Assembly: GCA_947646735.1 (NCBI GenBank)
Contig: CANTFK010000011.1
Coordinates: 1-21,140, forward strand
Length of the DNA stretch: 21,140 nt
Direction of reading: 5' to 3'
Source of the DNA: Peronospora farinosa
Taxonomy: Eukaryota; Oomycota; Peronosporomycetes; Peronosporales; Peronosporaceae
A model generated the notes under the pieces. The model worked only from the letters and a program-made list of their open reading frames with translations. It did no database searches and was not told the origin of the DNA. Each line of letters begins with the position of its first letter. Within the stretch, counting starts at the first letter, position 1. The position numbers and the translations under genes were made by a program. Below are positions 20,350-21,140 of this stretch, one piece after another.

Positions 20350-21140
20350 TGACCGTGGTTGGGATTGGTTGGGGTTCGATCACGCGGGAATCTTCACGCG
20401 ATCGAGGGTTACTTGGGGGGCTCTATACGAGTCGCCTTGATCTCTTTTGAGATCGCCTTGTCCAAAAATGTAGATACTTGATCCACTTGATACACTTGAC
20501 CTTCTGACCACTTGAGCCGTCTCGCGATCTTGTGCCTTGTCCTTTACGTGATACTGCGTCCAATCGCAGGAGAATTTTGTTTGTGAGAGGTCTTGTAATC
20601 CCTGGCCAAACAATCCAGGGATATTACTTGTAGGTACTGGTGGCAGAAGTTCTTGATCGTCGGGGGGCCAAAAATTTCCCACCCGGAAGAGAAGTCTGCG
20701 TGCGTAGTTCGAAGTAAAAGAAACTCTGTTTAATGTTAACCAATCAAATACTCAGAACCTATGATCTTGCCTATCGGTAGCCCAGGATCTACTGCCGCGT
20801 GTCGCCTTCTTGGAAATGAATCAGACTTGCTATGTGGTCCACTTCAAACACTGTGTCGATCCAGTTTTGTCGATCCAGTTTTGTCGATCCGGTTTTGTCG
20901 ATCCAGTTTTGTCGATCCGGTTTTGTCGATCCAGTTTTGTCGAGGTTTTGTCGATCCAGTTGTCGATCCAGTTCTGTCGATCCAGTTCTGTCGATCCAGT
21001 TTTGTCGATCCAGTTTTGTCGATCCAGTTCTGTCGATCCAGTTTTGTCTATCCAGTTTTGTCGATCCAGTTCTGGCGATCCAGTTCTGTCGATCCAGTTT
21101 TGTCGATCCGGTTTTGTCGATCCGGTTTCTGGATCGAGGT
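20350..21140 (+). repeat. 960-bp tandem duplication, second copy (cut by the window edge)
   Basis: It repeats the unit from 19390 with only scattered differences before the minisatellite, for example TGATACACTTG for TGATCCACTTG and one base fewer after GGGGGGCCAAAA. The minisatellite is longer than in the first copy, and the window ends 11 bp beyond it. Whether more copies follow cannot be seen. Confidence 0.9.
20855..21129 (+). repeat. 14-bp minisatellite, 20 units
   Basis: Twenty units of the same GTCGATCCAGTTTT type, eighteen of 14 bp plus one of 11 bp (GTCGAGGTTTT) and one of 12 bp (GTCGATCCAGTT). The array is seven units longer than in the first copy although the flanks are almost identical, so its length changed after the 960-bp duplication. 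Confidence 0.97.

Noticed and set aside
19802..20352. Four 142-159-codon open frames (three plus, one minus)
   Set aside because: They are produced by the 14-bp stop-free minisatellite, which is open in several frames at once.

Overview
The window holds no intact cellular gene. It is a repeat-dense eukaryotic region built from a long satellite array, broken LTR-retrotransposon coding fragments and copies of an LTR-like family. An oomycete (Peronosporales, Phytophthora or downy-mildew type) is the best guess. The basis is the degenerate Ty3/gypsy fragment, whose integrase C-terminus (FIGPFTIVEEVGD, PPYMKTHPVFYVGRLKRY) and chromodomain leader (YRAPPALVD) resemble oomycete chromodomain gypsy elements as I remember them. 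No search was run.

Region 1 (1-15190) is a tandem array of 21 copies of a ~720-bp unit that enters from the left edge. Each unit has a nearly invariant half of ~450 bp and a half of ~17 degenerate 20-21-bp subrepeats (core GGYCCCTCRTYGGTMGAC) that carries almost all length variation. The invariant half also contains 4-5 degenerate subrepeats in the opposite orientation and a 16-bp inverted pair around a ~180-bp centre, so one unit has a fold-back layout. Variant sites fall in blocks of neighbouring units, as expected of unequal exchange and conversion.

Region 2 (15191-18835) is a nest of broken transposons. An LTR-like element (copy A, minus orientation) abuts the array. Next comes the C-terminal end of a gypsy Pol (GPY/F domain and cut chromodomain, plus strand). 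It is joined inside the chromodomain to a reversed, frameshifted Ty1/copia Pol fragment (protease to integrase, minus strand). The copia fragment ends exactly where LTR-like copy B begins.

Region 3 (18836-21140) has a short stretch of local duplications and then LTR-like copy C. The inner part of copy C is tandemly duplicated with a 960-bp period. Each duplicate carries a 14-bp minisatellite, with 13 units in the first and 20 in the second.

The three LTR-like copies share an exact TGTGGTGGAG terminus, each against different flanking sequence, and an internal CGGGGGGCCAAA motif about 430-490 bp from it. Short collinear similarities suggest that the 720-bp satellite derives from the same family; this is inference by eye. 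Open frames in the window are by-products of repeats without stops or remnants of transposon Pol.
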